DNA of 49,017 bases, taken from NCBI GenBank assembly GCA_949292025.1, contig CASEYC010000119.1, forward strand, positions 1 to 49,017, given 5' to 3'. Shown here one piece after another: positions 28,443 to 36,474 of the stretch. A program made the translations under genes and the position numbers. The first letter of the stretch is position 1, and each line of letters starts with the position of its first letter. This DNA is from an uncultured Bacteroides sp. Lineage in GTDB: Bacteria > Bacteroidota > Bacteroidia > Bacteroidales > Bacteroidaceae. The notes beneath the pieces are model-generated. The model was not told where the DNA came from and made no database searches. It saw only the letters and a program-made list of their open reading frames with translations.

Positions 28443-29918
28443 ATGGAACATCAACTGACCATCTACAACACCCTGCACCGGCAGAAAGAAATCTTCAAGC
28501 CGCTGCACGCCCCCCACGTGGGGATGTATGTCTGCGGACCCACCGTCTATGGCGACCCGCACCTGGGACACGCCCGTCCCGCCATCACCTTCGACCTGCT
28601 GTTCCGCTACCTGAAGCATCTGGGCTACAAGGTGCGCTACGTGCGCAACATCACCGATGTGGGCCACCTGGAGCATGACGCGGACGAGGGTGAGGACAAA
28701 ATCGCCAAGAAAGCCCGCCTGGAGCAACTGGAGCCGATGGAAGTGGCGCAATACTACGCCAACCGCTACCACGACGCCATGCGCGCCCTCAATGTCCTGC
28801 CCCCCAGCATCGAGCCGCAGGCCAGCGGACACATCATCGAGCAAATCGAGCTGGTGAAGGAAATCCTCGCCAACGGCTATGCTTACGAAAGCCAAGGCTC
28901 CGTCTACTTCGACGTGGCAAAGTATAACAAAGACCACCACTATGGCAAACTTTCCGGCCGCAACCTGGAGGACGTGCTGAACACCACGCGCGAACTGGAC
29001 GGCCAGGAAGAGAAGCACAATCCCGCAGACTTCGCCCTATGGAAGAAAGCCCAGCCCGAACACATCATGCGCTGGTCCTCGCCCTGGAGCGACGGTTTCC
29101 CCGGCTGGCACTGCGAATGCACGGCCATGGGACGCAAATACCTGGGCGCGCACTTCGACATCCACGGCGGCGGCATGGACCTCGTCTTCCCGCACCACGA
29201 ATGCGAGATAGCCCAAAGCGTGGCCAGCCAAGGCGACGACATGGTGCACTACTGGATGCACAACAACATGATTACCATCAACGGGCAGAAGATGGGCAAG
29301 TCATTGGGCAACTTCATCACCCTGGAGCAGTTTTTCACCGGACAGCACGAGAAGCTGACGCAGGCCTACACGCCCATGACCATCCGCTTCTTCATCCTCC
29401 AGGCACACTACCGCAGCACGGTGGACTTCAGCAACGAGGCGTTGCAGGCTGCCGAAAAAGGATTGAGCCGCCTGATGGACGCCATCCACGAACTGGACAA
29501 CCTGAAGACAGCCGCCGCCTCATCGGTGGACGTACACACGCTGGCCGCCAAGTGCTACGAGGCCATGGACGATGACCTCAACTCGCCCATAGTCATTGCC
29601 CACCTGTTCGACGCCGCCAAGATGGTGAACAACATCGCCGCAGGCAATGACACCATCACCGCCGAAGACTTGCAGGAACTGAAGGACACCTTCCACCTCT
29701 TTGCCTTCGACATCCTGGGCTTGCAGGCAGACAACACCTCCAACGCCGGCCGCGAGGAAGCCTTCGGCCACGTGGTGGACATGCTGCTGGAAGAGCGTGC
29801 CAAGGCAAAGGCCAACAAGGACTGGGCCACGAGCGACAAAATCCGCAACGAACTGACCGCCCTGGGCTTCGAGATAAAAGACGGAAAGGAGAAGACGGAA
29901 TGGAAACTGAACAAATAA
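28443..29918 (+). CDS. cysS: Cysteinyl-tRNA synthetase
   Basis: A 491-residue class I synthetase charging tRNA-Cys. The HIGH-like motif is HLGH (40-43) in [18 protein letters not shown], with C31 as the first zinc ligand. WHCEC and [11 protein letters not shown] provide further zinc ligands, and KMGKSLGNF (about 282-290) is the KMSKS motif. The C-terminal helical anticodon-binding part is present, ending [15 protein letters not shown]. It is full length. Its last 19 bases overlap the start of the thioesterase gene. Confidence 0.97.
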   Translation: MEHQLTIYNTLHRQKEIFKPLHAPHVGMYVCGPTVYGDPHLGHARPAITFDLLFRYLKHLGYKVRYVRNITDVGHLEHDADEGEDKIAKKARLEQLEPMEVAQYYANRYHDAMRALNVLPPSIEPQASGHIIEQIELVKEILANGYAYESQGSVYFDVAKYNKDHHYGKLSGRNLEDVLNTTRELDGQEEKHNPADFALWKKAQPEHIMRWSSPWSDGFPGWHCECTAMGRKYLGAHFDIHGGGMDLVFPHHECEIAQSVASQGDDMVHYWMHNNMITINGQKMGKSLGNFITLEQFFTGQHEKLTQAYTPMTIRFFILQAHYRSTVDFSNEALQAAEKGLSRLMDAIHELDNLKTAAASSVDVHTLAAKCYEAMDDDLNSPIVIAHLFDAAKMVNNIAAGNDTITAEDLQELKDTFHLFAFDILGLQADNTSNAGREEAFGHVVDMLLEERAKAKANKDWATSDKIRNELTALGFEIKDGKEKTEWKLNK

Positions 29919-30316
29919 AGGACTTTTTCCAGGCCGACCGCTTTGCCGCCAACGCGGGTATCGAGCTGCTGGAGGTGCACGAGGGCTATGCCAAGGCATC
30001 CCTCGTCATCACCCCCGAGCACCTCAATGCCGGCGGGCGCACGCAGGGCGGTGCCCTTTTCACGTTGGCAGACCTGACCCTGGCGGCGGCAGCCAATTCG
30101 CACGGCACATTGGCCTTCTCCCTGTCGTCCAGCATCACGTTCCTGCGGGCCAGCGGCACAGGGGATACCCTCATTGCCGAAGCACGCGAACGCTACATCG
30201 GCCGCACCACGGGCTGCTACCAGATAGACATCACCAACCAAGACGGCAAGCTGGTGGCGACGTTCGAATCAAGCGTGTTCCGCATGGGCGACAAATTACC
30301 GTTTGCAGAGGAATAG
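29900..30316 (+). CDS. PaaI-type hotdog-fold thioesterase
   Basis: A 138-residue hotdog protein. [25 protein letters not shown] contains the conserved HxxxGG-like region (here N-AGGRTQGG) and the acidic residue of the central helix (ADL) that activates water in PaaI-type acyl-CoA thioesterases. The [29 protein letters not shown] strands complete the fold. Such enzymes clear stray acyl- or phenylacetyl-CoA; the substrate here is unknown. It starts within the last codons of cysS (19-base overlap), so it is translationally coupled to it, although no shared function is known. Confidence 0.87.
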   Translation: METEQIKDFFQADRFAANAGIELLEVHEGYAKASLVITPEHLNAGGRTQGGALFTLADLTLAAAANSHGTLAFSLSSSITFLRASGTGDTLIAEARERYIGRTTGCYQIDITNQDGKLVATFESSVFRMGDKLPFAEE

Positions 30317-30344
30317 ATTATTGTCATCCCTAATAATAAGGTAT

Positions 30345-31550
30345 ATGAAGAAACTTCTTTTAGGAGGCCTCTGCCTGGCCACATTGGCAACCGCCTGCGC
30401 ACCGCAAGTGGCCGACAACGAATATCTGGTGACCGGCACTGTGACCGGCATACCGGACAGCACCGTCATCACCCTCCGGCGCTTGGACGGCACGCTGCTG
30501 CAAGAAACCGTCCGCGACACGGTGATTGGGGGCAGGTTCGAACTGCGCGACACCGTATCTTCACCCCTACGACTCACCCTGATGGCGCAAGGCAAGGGAT
30601 TTCCAAACACTTGGCTGAACGTATGGGTCGCTCCCGGGCAACACATCAAGGTGGACGGCGACGGCCCGTTGTTCCCTCTGTGGGACGTGGAGAGCGACAT
30701 AACGGAACAGCAGGAAGAAAACCGCTTTGTGGCTTACACCCGCGAGCCATTTCAAAAGGCGTTGGAATATAACGTGCAGGAAACTGCCTTCCTGAAGCAG
30801 TTGCTCAGTGAGGAGCACCGGGAGGACAAGGATTTCAAAAAGACGATATGGAGCAAAGTGGATTCCATACGGAGACTTGCGATGCCTTTCGAACTGGAGA
30901 AGGCAAAGCTGGAAGTAGAATACATGAAAACGGCACCCGTGTCGCAAGCATGGCTAAGCAGACTGGAAACGAATGCCAAGACGGTGAAAGCCGTCGCCTT
31001 GATGCCCTTCTACCGGGACTACGGGGTTTTGGACGAACCCCTAAAGGCTCTCTACCAGTCCTTGCTAGATTCCGTCAAGCAAACCCAAGAGGCGCAAGTG
31101 GCTTACCATGCCCTGTTCCCGCCCCAACGGGTGCAAGTAGGGGACGACATGGCAGACGGCACGCTCTATGACGCCGACGGCAACGAGCACCGCCTGGCCG
31201 AGTTCAAGGGCAAATATATCCTGCTGGACTTCTGGAGCCAAGGTTGCGGGCCCTGCCGGGCTGCCATCCCAGAACTGGAAGAAGTGGAGGCGATGTACAC
31301 CGGCCGCCTGGTGGTGGTCAGCATCAGCACTGACACGGAAAGCAGGTGGGAAAAATACCTGCAAGAGAATAAGCTGCCAGGCATCCAATGGAACGAACTG
31401 CGCAACGATGATGGCGGATTGGAAGCCCGCTATGGCGTGCAGGGTGTGCCGCACTACGTGCTCATCACTCCCGACGGGAAGGTAAAGGATGCCTGGGTAG
31501 GCTATGGGAAAGGGATCATCAAGGACAACTTGAAAGCCCACATAAAGTAA
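30345..31550 (+). CDS. TlpA-like thioredoxin lipoprotein with DUF4369 domain
   Basis: A 401-residue lipoprotein (lipobox LATAC, C18). The N-terminal half (about 25-130) looks like DUF4369 (YLVTGTVTGIPDSTVITLRRLDG), then a helical linker, then a TlpA/ResA-type thioredoxin domain (about 265-401) with the active site C301-GP-C304 in FWSQGCGPCRAAIPELEE and the cis-Pro loop GVPHYVLITPDGK. It should reduce disulfides in the periplasm, facing from the membrane. Relatives are numerous in Bacteroides and are often tied to stress or cytochrome maturation. It is 28 bp after the thioesterase. ATG 30345 is chosen for the signal peptide. Confidence 0.88.
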   Translation: MKKLLLGGLCLATLATACAPQVADNEYLVTGTVTGIPDSTVITLRRLDGTLLQETVRDTVIGGRFELRDTVSSPLRLTLMAQGKGFPNTWLNVWVAPGQHIKVDGDGPLFPLWDVESDITEQQEENRFVAYTREPFQKALEYNVQETAFLKQLLSEEHREDKDFKKTIWSKVDSIRRLAMPFELEKAKLEVEYMKTAPVSQAWLSRLETNAKTVKAVALMPFYRDYGVLDEPLKALYQSLLDSVKQTQEAQVAYHALFPPQRVQVGDDMADGTLYDADGNEHRLAEFKGKYILLDFWSQGCGPCRAAIPELEEVEAMYTGRLVVVSISTDTESRWEKYLQENKLPGIQWNELRNDDGGLEARYGVQGVPHYVLITPDGKVKDAWVGYGKGIIKDNLKAHIK

Positions 31551-31569
31551 GGAACAACACACTGACAGA

Positions 31570-31617
31570 ACAGAGGGCGTGCCGAAACGGATATCCGCAT
31601 TCCGACACGCCCTCTGT
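31570..31617. terminator. Bidirectional terminator between convergent genes
   Basis: ACAGAGGGCGTG (31570-31581) and CACGCCCTCTGT (31606-31617) form a perfect 12-bp stem enclosing the small palindrome CGGATATCCG. It lies between the TlpA-like gene (plus strand) and the DUF3108 gene (minus strand). Confidence 0.8.
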
Positions 31618-31640
31618 CATATCCTTGTCTTGCCTGTTGT

Positions 31641-32549
31641 TTACTCCACCACCGACTCCAGCGGATAGCGGTTGCCCTCCACCCCGCTGAAGAAAGCCTT
31701 GGCCGAACCGAAGCTGAGGTACATGTCCAGGCGGATGGGCAGGTGGTTGTCATCGTCGGAGATGAAGAAGGTGATAACTTCCTTCTCTTCGCCTTTCTTG
31801 TCATATTCCACAAAAGAGAAGACCAGGCAACGGTAAGTTTTATCATCCTTGGCCTCCACGTTCTCTATGCCACGGTATATCAGCGTCTGCTGCTCCACGC
31901 GGCGGCCCGTGGCCATGGGGAAATGGATTTTGTCGCCCACCTTGTAGTCTTCGGCACGCCAGGAACGGGCCTGCCCCAGGATGCTCAGCATGTCGAAGAT
32001 GCAACCGTCTTCCGCCGTGTACTCCATGTGGTTGGTCTCGCGGGCAGGCTTGTACCACGTGCGCTGCTGCTTCACGTGCGACTTGCCATTCACGTAGGAG
32101 AACCAAGCTTCGTCCATCGTATGGCGCTTGCCCTCTTCGGCAGCCTTGCAGAAGTAGAGGGGCTCCAGGCGGTTGGAGACGTAACAGGTCAGCGTGTCGC
32201 GCATCTTGAAGAAGAAGTCGGCGCGCTTGCTGGTCAGCGACTTCAAGAGGAAGCGGTAGCCGGGCTTGCCCTGATAGTTGGCCGTGTCGGTGGTCAGCTC
32301 GGCCGTGCCCACCTTGATCCATATAAACTTCCAGTTGAACATCAGTTCGTAGGACACCTTTTCGCCCGGCAGGAAAGCCGTGTTCTTGGCTGTACACTGT
32401 GCCGCGGCAGGCATAGTACTTGCCACAGCCCATGAAAGAAACAATGCCAAGGCGCAAGCCAAGCGGCCTGCCCTCTTAATAGCTGTAGCCCCGGCCACTG
32501 TTGCCCGAGCTTCCACGGTTGTTCCGGTTATTCTTCTTTTTGTCTTCAT
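31641..32549 (-). CDS. DUF3108-domain secreted protein
   Basis: A 302-residue protein as drawn. The part from about residue 50 on (AQCTAKNTAFLPGEKVSYELMFNWKFIWIKVGTAELTT...) is a DUF3108 domain: an all-beta secreted protein with the GEKVxYxLxFNWKFIWxKVG opening and the LPIRLDMYLSFGSAKAF end. The exported location is supported by ACALALFLSWAVASTMPAAAQ. The function is unknown; DUF3108 proteins often accompany lipoproteins of cell-envelope maintenance. The only ATG (32549) overlaps the upstream Ig-like gene by 74 bases and gives an unusually long leader. A start inside the overlap (ATT or TTG near 32470-32480) would give a normal signal peptide, so the true start is uncertain. Confidence 0.82.
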   Translation of the reverse strand: MKTKRRITGTTVEARATVAGATAIKRAGRLACALALFLSWAVASTMPAAAQCTAKNTAFLPGEKVSYELMFNWKFIWIKVGTAELTTDTANYQGKPGYRFLLKSLTSKRADFFFKMRDTLTCYVSNRLEPLYFCKAAEEGKRHTMDEAWFSYVNGKSHVKQQRTWYKPARETNHMEYTAEDGCIFDMLSILGQARSWRAEDYKVGDKIHFPMATGRRVEQQTLIYRGIENVEAKDDKTYRCLVFSFVEYDKKGEEKEVITFFISDDDNHLPIRLDMYLSFGSAKAFFSGVEGNRYPLESVVE

Positions 32550-34425
32550 CCGGTTTTTGTTTTTTCAATTCGTCAGGTTTTTGTTTATCTCTCGGCCGGC
32601 TCTTGATGTTCCAGCTCTGCGTAATGTCGAAGTTGGCTTTCAGTTCTATCACTTGCCAGTAGTAGTAGACGGATTCGGGTTGCCGCTTCCCGGCATAGTT
32701 GCCCGTGTCCCAGCGTCCGTTGCCGTTGGTGTCGTTGATGAGGCGGGCGCAGTATTTGCCAGGAGCCAGGTAGTAGAAGTCGGCCCGGCCCTCGACGACG
32801 GGCACGGTGCGCAACACCTTGTCCTGCGCGTCCAGCAGCTCGACGAAGGCCACGGAGTCCGCCCCCGTGACGTCGAAGAAGATTTGCCCGTATTCCTCCA
32901 GCGCCTTGGCCTTGAACTCCTTCTTCACCTTGTCCGTGAAGAGGCCGTACAAGCCGTGTATGGCGGTAGAGTCAATCTCCAAGGCATAGCTTTCGCCCGG
33001 CAGCCAGTCGGCAAAGATATTGTACTTCTTGATGTCCGCCGTGTCTTGCAGGAAGTCGAAGGGGATGTCGTTCCACAGCGTGTCCACCTTCTGCTTCAGG
33101 TGGAAAGCCGAGGTGTCTATGCGGGCCACCGGCTCGGTGAAGGTCAGGGTCAGGTAGTCGTAGATGTCCAGCGACGAGGGGGCATAGACATCCATCGCCA
33201 GGAATTCGGTCTTGGGACCTTCCTCTTCTTCCTCGCCTTTCTTGCGGCGTTTCTTCTTTTTCTTTTCTTCCTCTTCGCGCTCTTTTGCCTTCTCTTCCTC
33301 GGTCTTGGGCTTCACCTTCGACACCAGGCTGAGGGTGTCCGTGCGGGGCACCAGTTGGTCCAGCGTGTCGGTATAGAGATAGGTCAGCTCCATCTTCAGC
33401 GTGTCTTGCAGGTAGACGAGCGAATCCTTTATCCAATAGTCCAAGGTGTCGATGCGCCCCGTGGGCTTCTCAATGATGAAAGCATCGTCGGCATCGAAGT
33501 TCAGGCCGCGCAGGCGGGGGAAGGTGTCGGCAGGCGCAGTGAAGCAGAGGGTGAAACGCTGCATCACGGGGCGTTCGCTCTTGGCCAGACGCTGTGCGCG
33601 GGTGGTGGTTTCCTTGAAGGCGAGCAGGATGACATCGTCCGGCAGGAAGTGGGTGTACTGGCGTTCGACGATGGTGTCATACGTCAGCGTGTCTATCCAC
33701 ATCGTGTCCTGGCGCATCCGCTGCTCGCAGGTGGGGATGACCAGCGAATCGTTGTAGGCAATGTTCTCCGTAGGCTGCGAGAAACGGTAGTTCTGGTCGC
33801 CGTCCATCAGGCCATAAATGCGGTATTCGCCCGGCGCCACGCCACGGATGGAGAAGCGTCCGCGGCTGTCGGTACGCCCCACGCGGTCGAAGGGCAAGGT
33901 AGTGAAAGCCGAATCCTGCAAGTTGGCGTACAGGCCCACGAGCATCCCCTTCACCGGCTCCAGGTCGGCGGCATTGAGCAGCGTGCCGGACACGACCATC
34001 GAGTCTATGCGGTCGCCCGTGGAGAAGGTAAAGGCAAAGTCGTAGAGCGGGTTGCCCTCATTGTTGTCCTCGATGGCATCCGAAAAGTCTATGGTATAGG
34101 TGGTCTGGGGCTTCAGCGTGTCCACCAGGTTGACGATGATGCGCTTGCCGCTGGCCTTGATTTCGGGCTGCTCCACCTGCGGAGGCGAAATCACCACCTT
34201 CTCGCCGGGGTTCTCCAGCTTGATGTATTCATCAAACTCTATCCGGACTTTTTTCTCGTTATAGTTCAACGCCCCCGGTTCGGGCTTGCTGTGCAGGAAG
34301 ACAGGCGGATCCATATCAATGGGGCCTCCCTCGATACGTCCCACGCTGGCACACGAATAGAGCACAGCGGCTACCGCGGCAACTCCCCCCAGGCGACGAA
34401 AAAATGGTTTCAGCTTTGTAGTCAT
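32476..34425 (-). CDS. Ig-like domain (Big_5) lipoprotein
   Basis: A 649-residue lipoprotein, lipobox VLYSC (C25). Residues 35-135 form an N-terminal Ig-like Big_5 domain (GGPIDMDPPVFLHSKPEPGALNYN with IEFDEYIKL), then a beta-sandwich with the DSRGRFSIRGVAPGEYRIYGL element (carboxypeptidase-regulatory-like, about 145-215). A second half contains further beta domains and ends in a Lys/Asp/Asn-rich low-complexity tail. A strongly charged stretch of Glu/Lys repeats (about 376-405) links the halves. It is a typical conserved Bacteroidetes envelope protein of unknown role. It overlaps DUF3108 at its 3' end, and the two are one operon. Confidence 0.85.
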   Translation of the reverse strand: MTTKLKPFFRRLGGVAAVAAVLYSCASVGRIEGGPIDMDPPVFLHSKPEPGALNYNEKKVRIEFDEYIKLENPGEKVVISPPQVEQPEIKASGKRIIVNLVDTLKPQTTYTIDFSDAIEDNNEGNPLYDFAFTFSTGDRIDSMVVSGTLLNAADLEPVKGMLVGLYANLQDSAFTTLPFDRVGRTDSRGRFSIRGVAPGEYRIYGLMDGDQNYRFSQPTENIAYNDSLVIPTCEQRMRQDTMWIDTLTYDTIVERQYTHFLPDDVILLAFKETTTRAQRLAKSERPVMQRFTLCFTAPADTFPRLRGLNFDADDAFIIEKPTGRIDTLDYWIKDSLVYLQDTLKMELTYLYTDTLDQLVPRTDTLSLVSKVKPKTEEEKAKEREEEEKKKKKRRKKGEEEEEGPKTEFLAMDVYAPSSLDIYDYLTLTFTEPVARIDTSAFHLKQKVDTLWNDIPFDFLQDTADIKKYNIFADWLPGESYALEIDSTAIHGLYGLFTDKVKKEFKAKALEEYGQIFFDVTGADSVAFVELLDAQDKVLRTVPVVEGRADFYYLAPGKYCARLINDTNGNGRWDTGNYAGKRQPESVYYYWQVIELKANFDITQSWNIKSRPRDKQKPDELKKQKPDEDKKKNNRNNRGSSGNSGRGYSY

Positions 34426-34448
34426 TCGATTTTTCAGTCAATGCGCTG

Positions 34449-34456
34449 CAAAAATA
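34449..34456 (-). promoter_or_regulatory. -7 element for the Ig-like lipoprotein operon
   Basis: Minus-strand TATTTTTG matches TAnnTTTG, 24 bp before the start codon at 34425. No -33 TTG is at the normal distance. Confidence 0.45.
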
Positions 34457-34572
34457 CACCTTATCCCCCAATAAGGCGCATTGCTTTAGGTATTTTAACC
34501 CAAAAATCCAATAGTAGAATTAAGAATGGAAGTAATTGCCCAGGATTAGTTGATGCGATAAATAGGAATTTA

Positions 34573-34656
34573 GCGGGCTTTGCCCGCAATGTTAAACGTG
34601 TAGGGGCGACCCTTGCGGTCGCCCCTATTCAGGGCGGGGGCAAGCCCCGCCCCTAC
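34573..34656. repeat. REP-like triple-hairpin intergenic element (GTAGGGGC...GCCCCTAC)
   Basis: Three hairpins follow one another: GCGGGC-TTT-GCCCGC (34573-34587), AGGGGCGACC/GGTCGCCCCT (34602-34626) and AGGGCGGGG/CCCCGCCCCT (34631-34654). The last two are enclosed by the inverted ends GTAGGGGC (34600) and GCCCCTAC (34649). The motif TAGGGGCGACCCTTGCGGTC is a dispersed repeat I recall from many bacterial genomes. It ends 12 bp from the stop of the MBL-like gene and probably also terminates it. The 243-bp gap 34426-34668 holds only this element and the -7 box at 34449. Confidence 0.75.
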
Positions 34657-34668
34657 AACGATAAATTA

Positions 34669-35508
34669 TCATTTACTCCCATACAAAGCCTTGCCCAAAT
34701 CTTCCAATCCGGCCTCTCCGGGCAATCCGGGCCAAGCTTGTTTCATGGCCTCCACGAAGGCCTGCGCCGTCTTGTTGGCCGCAAGCAACTCTTTCATCTT
34801 TTTCAGGTAAGCGATTTTGAACTCCACCGCATCGCGCGTAGCCGCGCCTCCGTGTCCGCCGATGAACAGCACCGCGCCCGAAGCCAACGAGTTTTCCGCT
34901 TCGGCGATTTCCGCGTCAATGGCAGCCGGGGAAGACACTTGCAGGTGGCTGACATGCGCCTTTGCCGGAGTCCAATGGGTGTAATAAGCCTTGCCGCCAA
35001 TCAGGATGCTGGCCGCAGGAAAATCCGAAGACGCTCCCCGACGGAACTCGAAAGTCACCCCTGCCCAAGCCTGCGTAGCGCCGAAAGGCACTTCTGAGAC
35101 TTCACCCGTAGGCATCTCGACCATCAAATCACCCCACATCTGTTCAAAATGCTTCATCATACCTCCGTAGACAGGGCCTTCAGAAAATGCTTTCATGCCT
35201 TCAGCCATCATTTGGGCATGATTGCCCGTCCCTCCGACATGATAATTGGAAATAATCCGCTCAATGGGCTTGCCCAGCTTTTCAATGTAATCGTCGAACT
35301 CAGCTACATTGTCCTTGAACAACGGGTGTTCCATCGTGACAAGGGAATCTTTGCCTTCAACAATGTAGCTTGCGTCTGCCATGACATCGTTGGTGTAATA
35401 CACGTGCAGTTTGCAATTGCCGAGGTCATGCACCTCGAAACGTCCTTTAGTCTGTGCCATAACTGTAATTGTTAAGAAATTGAACAAAATGAATAATGCC
35501 TTTTTCAT
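34669..35508 (-). CDS. Secreted metallo-beta-lactamase-fold-like protein
   Basis: A 279-residue protein with a signal peptide (MKKALFILFNFLTITVMAQT). The order of strands, VYYTNDVMADASYIVEGKDSLVTMEHPLF then YIEKLGKPIERIISNYHVGGTGNHAQM, is that of an MBL-fold hydrolase: the ligand loop after the fifth strand should be HxHxDH but here reads H90-VGGTGN-H97. SILIGGKAYYTHWTPAKAH and VLFIGGHGG follow the MBL pattern as well. The metal site is therefore altered, and the catalytic role is uncertain. It is divergent from an HxlR regulator, with shared operator-like repeats between, so it is probably induced by whatever that regulator senses. It could be an inactive binding protein. Confidence 0.65.
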   Translation of the reverse strand: MKKALFILFNFLTITVMAQTKGRFEVHDLGNCKLHVYYTNDVMADASYIVEGKDSLVTMEHPLFKDNVAEFDDYIEKLGKPIERIISNYHVGGTGNHAQMMAEGMKAFSEGPVYGGMMKHFEQMWGDLMVEMPTGEVSEVPFGATQAWAGVTFEFRRGASSDFPAASILIGGKAYYTHWTPAKAHVSHLQVSSPAAIDAEIAEAENSLASGAVLFIGGHGGAATRDAVEFKIAYLKKMKELLAANKTAQAFVEAMKQAWPGLPGEAGLEDLGKALYGSK

Positions 35509-35542
35509 CGTTTTTTGCCTTTAATGAATGTTTGACGATTTA

Positions 35543-35647
35543 TTACTTACCAAAAGAACCTTTGTCCCTTTTGCGCTACAAAGTTGGGAAGAGTTTTTCA
35601 ATCCTGCAAGTAGGCACTTGGGCATCAGTTACTTACCACAAAGTAAC
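35543..35647. promoter_or_regulatory. Candidate HxlR operators: TTACTTACCA direct repeat and GTTACTT/AAGTAAC palindrome
   Basis: TTACTTACCA occurs at 35543-35552, touching the -7 box of the MBL-like gene, and again at 35629-35638. The second copy is part of a perfect inverted repeat, GTTACTT (35628-35634) and AAGTAAC (35641-35647). Both lie in the intergenic region shared by the two divergent genes. Confidence 0.5.
35551..35581 (-). promoter_or_regulatory. Promoter of the MBL-like gene (TTG-N20-TTCTTTTG)
   Basis: Minus strand: TTG at 35579-35581, a 20-bp spacer and TTCTTTTG at 35551-35558 (one mismatch to TAnnTTTG). It ends 43 bp before the start codon. Confidence 0.6.
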
Positions 35648-35700
35648 CATTGCTGGGCATGAGCCACTTGCAGGCAAGAAAAAATTTCCAAAAAAGTTTC

Positions 35701-35731
35701 TTGCTACCCGAAGGGATTTTGCTTACCTTTG
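35701..35731 (+). promoter_or_regulatory. Promoter of the HxlR gene (TTG-N20-TACCTTTG)
   Basis: TTG at 35701-35703, a 20-bp spacer and TACCTTTG at 35724-35731. This is a complete consensus match 27 bp before the ATG. Confidence 0.75.
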
Positions 35732-35757
35732 TAGAGTGAATTGAAATACATTATATT

Positions 35758-36165
35758 ATGGATAGGAAAACGATAGAAGATGCCTTGTTTCCGGACTGCC
35801 CGATACGGAATATCCTGGCAAGGCTTTGCGACAAATGGTCACTTTTGGTCATCTACACGCTGGACAAGGCGGACAAAGAAACGATGCGCTTCAAAGAGTT
35901 GCAACGCGAAATCCCCGACATATCGCAAAAGATGCTGACAGTCACGCTGCGGACGCTGGAAGAGGACGGCTATGTCACCCGCACCGTATATCCCGAAGTC
36001 CCGCCAAGGGTGGAATATGCGCTGACCGGGCGGACATACTCTTTGCTCCCGCACATCCATGCGCTGGCCCAATGGGCGTTGGAAAATATGGACGAGATCA
36101 TAAAGGATAGGAAAAAGACCGGCACGGACGGGTGTACAGGTAAGCGCGGGCGGGCGTACGCCTAA
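35758..36165 (+). CDS. HxlR/MarR-type winged-helix regulator
   Basis: A 135-residue cytosolic DNA-binding protein. CPIRNILARLCDKWSLLVIYTL is the family opening, followed by the winged helix (RFKELQREIPDISQKMLTVTLRTLEEDGYVTR and the wing VYPEVPPRVEYALT). C14 (FPDCPIR) is at the position of the redox-sensing Cys of HypR/HxlR-type regulators, so sensing of oxidants or electrophiles is plausible. It is divergent from the MBL-like gene and probably controls both. The last residues (GTDGCTGKRGRAYA) are encoded by the 22-bp intergenic repeat that begins at 36122, so the natural C-terminus may have been extended by that repeat. Confidence 0.88.
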   Translation: MDRKTIEDALFPDCPIRNILARLCDKWSLLVIYTLDKADKETMRFKELQREIPDISQKMLTVTLRTLEEDGYVTRTVYPEVPPRVEYALTGRTYSLLPHIHALAQWALENMDEIIKDRKKTGTDGCTGKRGRAYA

Positions 36166-36189
36166 GCACGGGCGGAGGTACGGGTAAGC
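36122..36189. repeat. Three 22-bp units related to the repeat at 12882
   Basis: GCACGGACGGGTGTACAGGTAAGC, then GCGGGCGGGCGTACGCCTAAGC, then ACGGGCGGAGGTACGGGTAAGC follow head to tail. They share GGTACGGGTAAGC with the units at 12882-12929. The first two supply the end of the HxlR gene. The rest of 36190-36474 contains only the efflux promoter and no gene I can support. Confidence 0.6.
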
Positions 36190-36346
36190 AAAGGCTGTGG
36201 AAATGTGCCTCGAAGACGGCCTCAAAATGCCTCAAAAGGAACCGTTTGGCAGAAGAATGGAGCAGAACAATCAAAAAAGAACCTTTTCACTTTCAAAACA
36301 TAGTTAAAAAGGAAGAAGATACATTCTTAATATAGGGAGAAAAGCA

Positions 36347-36354
36347 TAACTTTG
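36347..36354 (+). promoter_or_regulatory. -7 element of the RND efflux operon
   Basis: TAACTTTG matches TAnnTTTG, 120 bp before the adaptor ATG. This leaves a leader of about 115 bases. No -33 TTG is at the usual distance. Confidence 0.45.
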
Positions 36355-36474
36355 CGCCCGAAAACTGCACAGGCTGTTTTAGTTTTCAGGGTTTCTCCCC
36401 TCATCATGGCCCGGAGAAGACGCACAAAAAGCAACAATAAAAATTACACAGATAACAGAGAACAAAAAAGAAGT

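Noticed and set aside
32380-35097. Open frame of 905 codons on the plus strand through the DUF3108, Ig-like and MBL-like genes
   Set aside because: It crosses three well-supported genes and the intergenic repeat, and has no recognisable domain.
35496-35744. 82-residue plus-strand frame between the MBL-like gene and HxlR
   Set aside because: It covers both promoters and the operator repeats and has no coding features.
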